A stretch of DNA of 64,000 nucleotides from Gemmatimonadota bacterium (lineage in GTDB: Bacteria > Gemmatimonadota > Gemmatimonadetes > Gemmatimonadales > Gemmatimonadaceae): contig JADJNZ010000001.1 of NCBI GenBank assembly GCA_016714015.1, positions 1,240,001 through 1,304,000 on the forward strand, written 5' to 3'. Of the stretch, positions 63,853-64,000 are shown in pieces. Under the pieces are notes generated by a model, which saw only the letters and a program-made list of their open reading frames with translations, did no database searches and was not told where the DNA came from. Within the stretch, counting starts at the first letter, position 1, and each line of letters begins with the position of its first letter. The position numbers and the translations under genes are program-made.

Positions 63853-64000
63853 TCACGGACGAAGGCGACGCCAGACGAATGGCGCCTCCACCCCTGCCCC
63901 TCGTCGAGTCAACAGATACAGGGGCCGCTCCGGATACTGCGCCGCGATCTCCGCCTCGCGTCCGGGCAACCAGCGGGCATAGACGTTGCCGTCCTGAGCG
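63853..64000 (-). CDS. C-terminal fragment of an unknown protein
   Basis: The frame is open from 63999 to a TGA at 63855-63853, 48 residues, cut off by the window edge. It reads AQDGNVYARWLPGREAEIAA, then QYPERPLYLLTRRGAGVEAP and ends FVWRRLRP. The PxRPxYLL pattern occurs near the ends of some large membrane glycosyltransferase-like proteins, but I cannot name a family. The 130 bases between its stop and the SIMPL start contain a 5-bp hairpin (63765-63779) and no other gene. Confidence 0.5.
   Translation of the reverse strand, partial: AQDGNVYARWLPGREAEIAAQYPERPLYLLTRRGAGVEAPFVWRRLRP

Overview
The window is about 64 kb of a GC-rich (roughly two-thirds G+C) bacterial chromosome carrying the replication-origin neighbourhood. 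Gene style suggests Gemmatimonadota: many secreted proteins and lipoproteins of unreported function, a GWxTD-like lipoprotein, paired M16 peptidases, a SPOR-domain protein and bactofilin. That assignment is inference from gene content only. No insertion sequence, prophage, CRISPR array or complete toxin-antitoxin pair was seen.

Region 1 (1-9300): the end of a YeiH-type membrane protein; two related secreted proteins of unknown function (292-1626 and 7557-8852) flanking an orphan XRE regulator; and a tightly packed run of Tat-exported TldD, TldE, a zinc peptidase and an ATP-grasp ligase. Region 2 (9294-14180): a VKOR-type thiol oxidase and three genes that fit beta-amino-acid use: methylmalonate-semialdehyde dehydrogenase, a secreted P1/DmpA aminopeptidase and an omega-amino-acid:pyruvate transaminase. 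The dehydrogenase is broken by about 210 bases of almost pure G/C that look like an assembly error. A tRNA-Phe follows.

Region 3 (14335-34331): an M16 peptidase pair, pheA and queF; a rhomboid protein; a QueE-like protein that has lost its radical-SAM cysteines; ddl, a CBS-domain cystathionine beta-synthase, mutS, a SPOR protein and holA; an ECF-type sigma factor with a putative zinc anti-sigma protein; Nudix; a second M16 pair; YdcF, TetR and an MBL/beta-CASP nuclease.

Region 4 (34359-53003): upp, a metalloprotease and the origin block mnmE-yidC-yidD-rnpA-rpmH (leftward), divergent from dnaA-dnaN. The dnaA-dnaN gap has DnaA-box-like sites followed by DnaA-trio-like repeats. RNase P RNA (rnpB) lies just beyond dnaN, then a regulator, pyrE, a histidine kinase, a Ser/Thr kinase, a GWxTD-like lipoprotein, a polyprenol-kinase-like protein and polA.

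Region 5 (53004-64000): a type IV pilin-like gene with two coupled followers; a BMP-type nucleoside ABC transporter with an embedded Nif3-family gene; and the segregation block bactofilin - coiled-coil membrane protein - parB - parA with two parS sites upstream of parA, followed by a SIMPL-domain protein and the end of an unknown gene. RNase P RNA and protein, dnaA/dnaN and parABS within about 23 kb make this the core replication, segregation and RNA-processing neighbourhood.
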